Source: Shewanella canadensis (GTDB lineage Bacteria > Pseudomonadota > Gammaproteobacteria > Enterobacterales > Shewanellaceae). Taken from it: a DNA stretch of 64,000 nt. The stretch lies in NCBI RefSeq assembly GCF_003966225.1, contig NZ_RXNU01000001.1:620001-684000 (forward strand), read 5' to 3'. Under the pieces are notes generated by a model. It had not been told where the DNA came from, did not search any database, and was given only the letters and a program-made list of their open reading frames with translations. How positions within the stretch are numbered: position 1 is the stretch's first letter; each line of letters starts with the position of its first letter. The translations under genes and the position numbers were made by a program. Shown here in pieces: positions 63,854 to 64,000 of the stretch.

Positions 63854-64000
63854 AACCTACCACCTTACTCTTATCTCCGGCGCTGTCGCCGGAGTTTAGG
63901 TAACATACTTGGTCAATGGCCAAGTCGTGCCGCTTAGCGTACATGTTCAGCCCATTTAGAGCATAGCAGCCACAAGCCTGAAGAGATGAGAGTTGCGTAC
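63831..64000 (-). CDS. amrB: AmmeMemoRadiSam system protein B (MEMO-like), C-terminus only
   Basis: The last 55 codons of a gene that continues beyond the right edge, ending at the TAA at 63831-63833. The translation contains ACGCYALNGLNMYAKRHD, YLNSGDSAGDKSKVVGYASF and LY, which match the end of MEMO-like proteins: the CG...ALNG helix and the SGD...VVGYA motif. The gene overlaps amrA by 23 bases in another frame, so the two are translated as a pair. Confidence 0.8.
   Translation of the reverse strand, partial: TQLSSLQACGCYALNGLNMYAKRHDLAIDQVCYLNSGDSAGDKSKVVGYASFALY

Overview
The window reads as a chromosomal stretch of a marine gammaproteobacterium of the genus Shewanella or a very close relative. 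The evidence is the gene content and order: fbpABC-ggt-Dyp peroxidase, argR/mdh back to back, ispB/rplU-rpmA-obgE, the lptD-surA-pdxA-rsmA-apaG-apaH block, a lipoprotein decaheme cytochrome of the OmcA/MtrC family, many genes of the DUF3019/DUF3718/DUF5610 type that are common in this genus, and several MITE-like intergenic repeats. I could not run searches, so the genus is an inference and the species is left open.

Layout. 1-2.6 kb: end of a secreted histidine phosphatase, a DUF5610-like protein, ferredoxin-NADP reductase and a GST-like protein. 2.7-9.6 kb: a ferric-iron ABC transporter (binding protein, fused permease, ATPase) with two Fur-box-like sites, then gamma-glutamyltransferase and a Dyp-type peroxidase. 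9.7-17.5 kb: housekeeping genes (cupin, argR, mdh, ispB, rplU, rpmA, obgE, a split ThrE-type exporter, folA). 17.5-29.8 kb: DUF3718 protein, a chemoreceptor, the apaH-apaG-rsmA-pdxA-surA-lptD operon on the minus strand, and divergent amgK-murU (cell-wall recycling) and djlA. 29.9-39.4 kb: an outer-membrane barrel, a 2-hydroxyacid dehydrogenase, purT, a DUF3302/HlyD pair, a Sel1 protein, a Ycf46-like AAA ATPase, a TonB-C lipoprotein, a DUF4136 lipoprotein and a DUF1289 protein. 39.4-50.2 kb: signalling genes, namely a mipA-DUF3019-RstA/RstB-like operon, glutaryl-CoA dehydrogenase, a hybrid kinase-Hpt-REC phosphorelay and a double universal stress protein. 50.4-56.7 kb: small membrane and hypothetical proteins, two VOC proteins, an FMN reductase divergent from an Fe-S-type HTH regulator, an RsuA-type pseudouridine synthase and a LysR regulator. 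56.8-64 kb: the decaheme cytochrome, an acetate transporter, a POT-family transporter, a GNAT acetyltransferase and the start of an AmmeMemoRadiSam locus (amrA, partial amrB).

How the parts fit. Envelope biogenesis (surA, lptD, amgK, murU), iron supply (fbpABC) and extracellular electron transfer (orphan decaheme cytochrome) are the main physiological themes. Most of the region is ordinary core genome. I see no phage, IS transposase, CRISPR array, tRNA or rRNA. The accessory signal sits in the gaps: three different MITE-like inverted-repeat elements of about 265-317 bp (one with a 4-bp target duplication), isolated copies of their end sequences, two seven-base tandem repeats just after genes for membrane proteins, and several strong palindromes with no assigned function. 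No clear new defence or metabolic system was found. The best candidates for new biology are the orphan decaheme cytochrome with a LysR gene upstream, the output-less phosphorelay, the mipA-DUF3019-RstAB operon, and the SufR-like regulator with its large symmetric operator.
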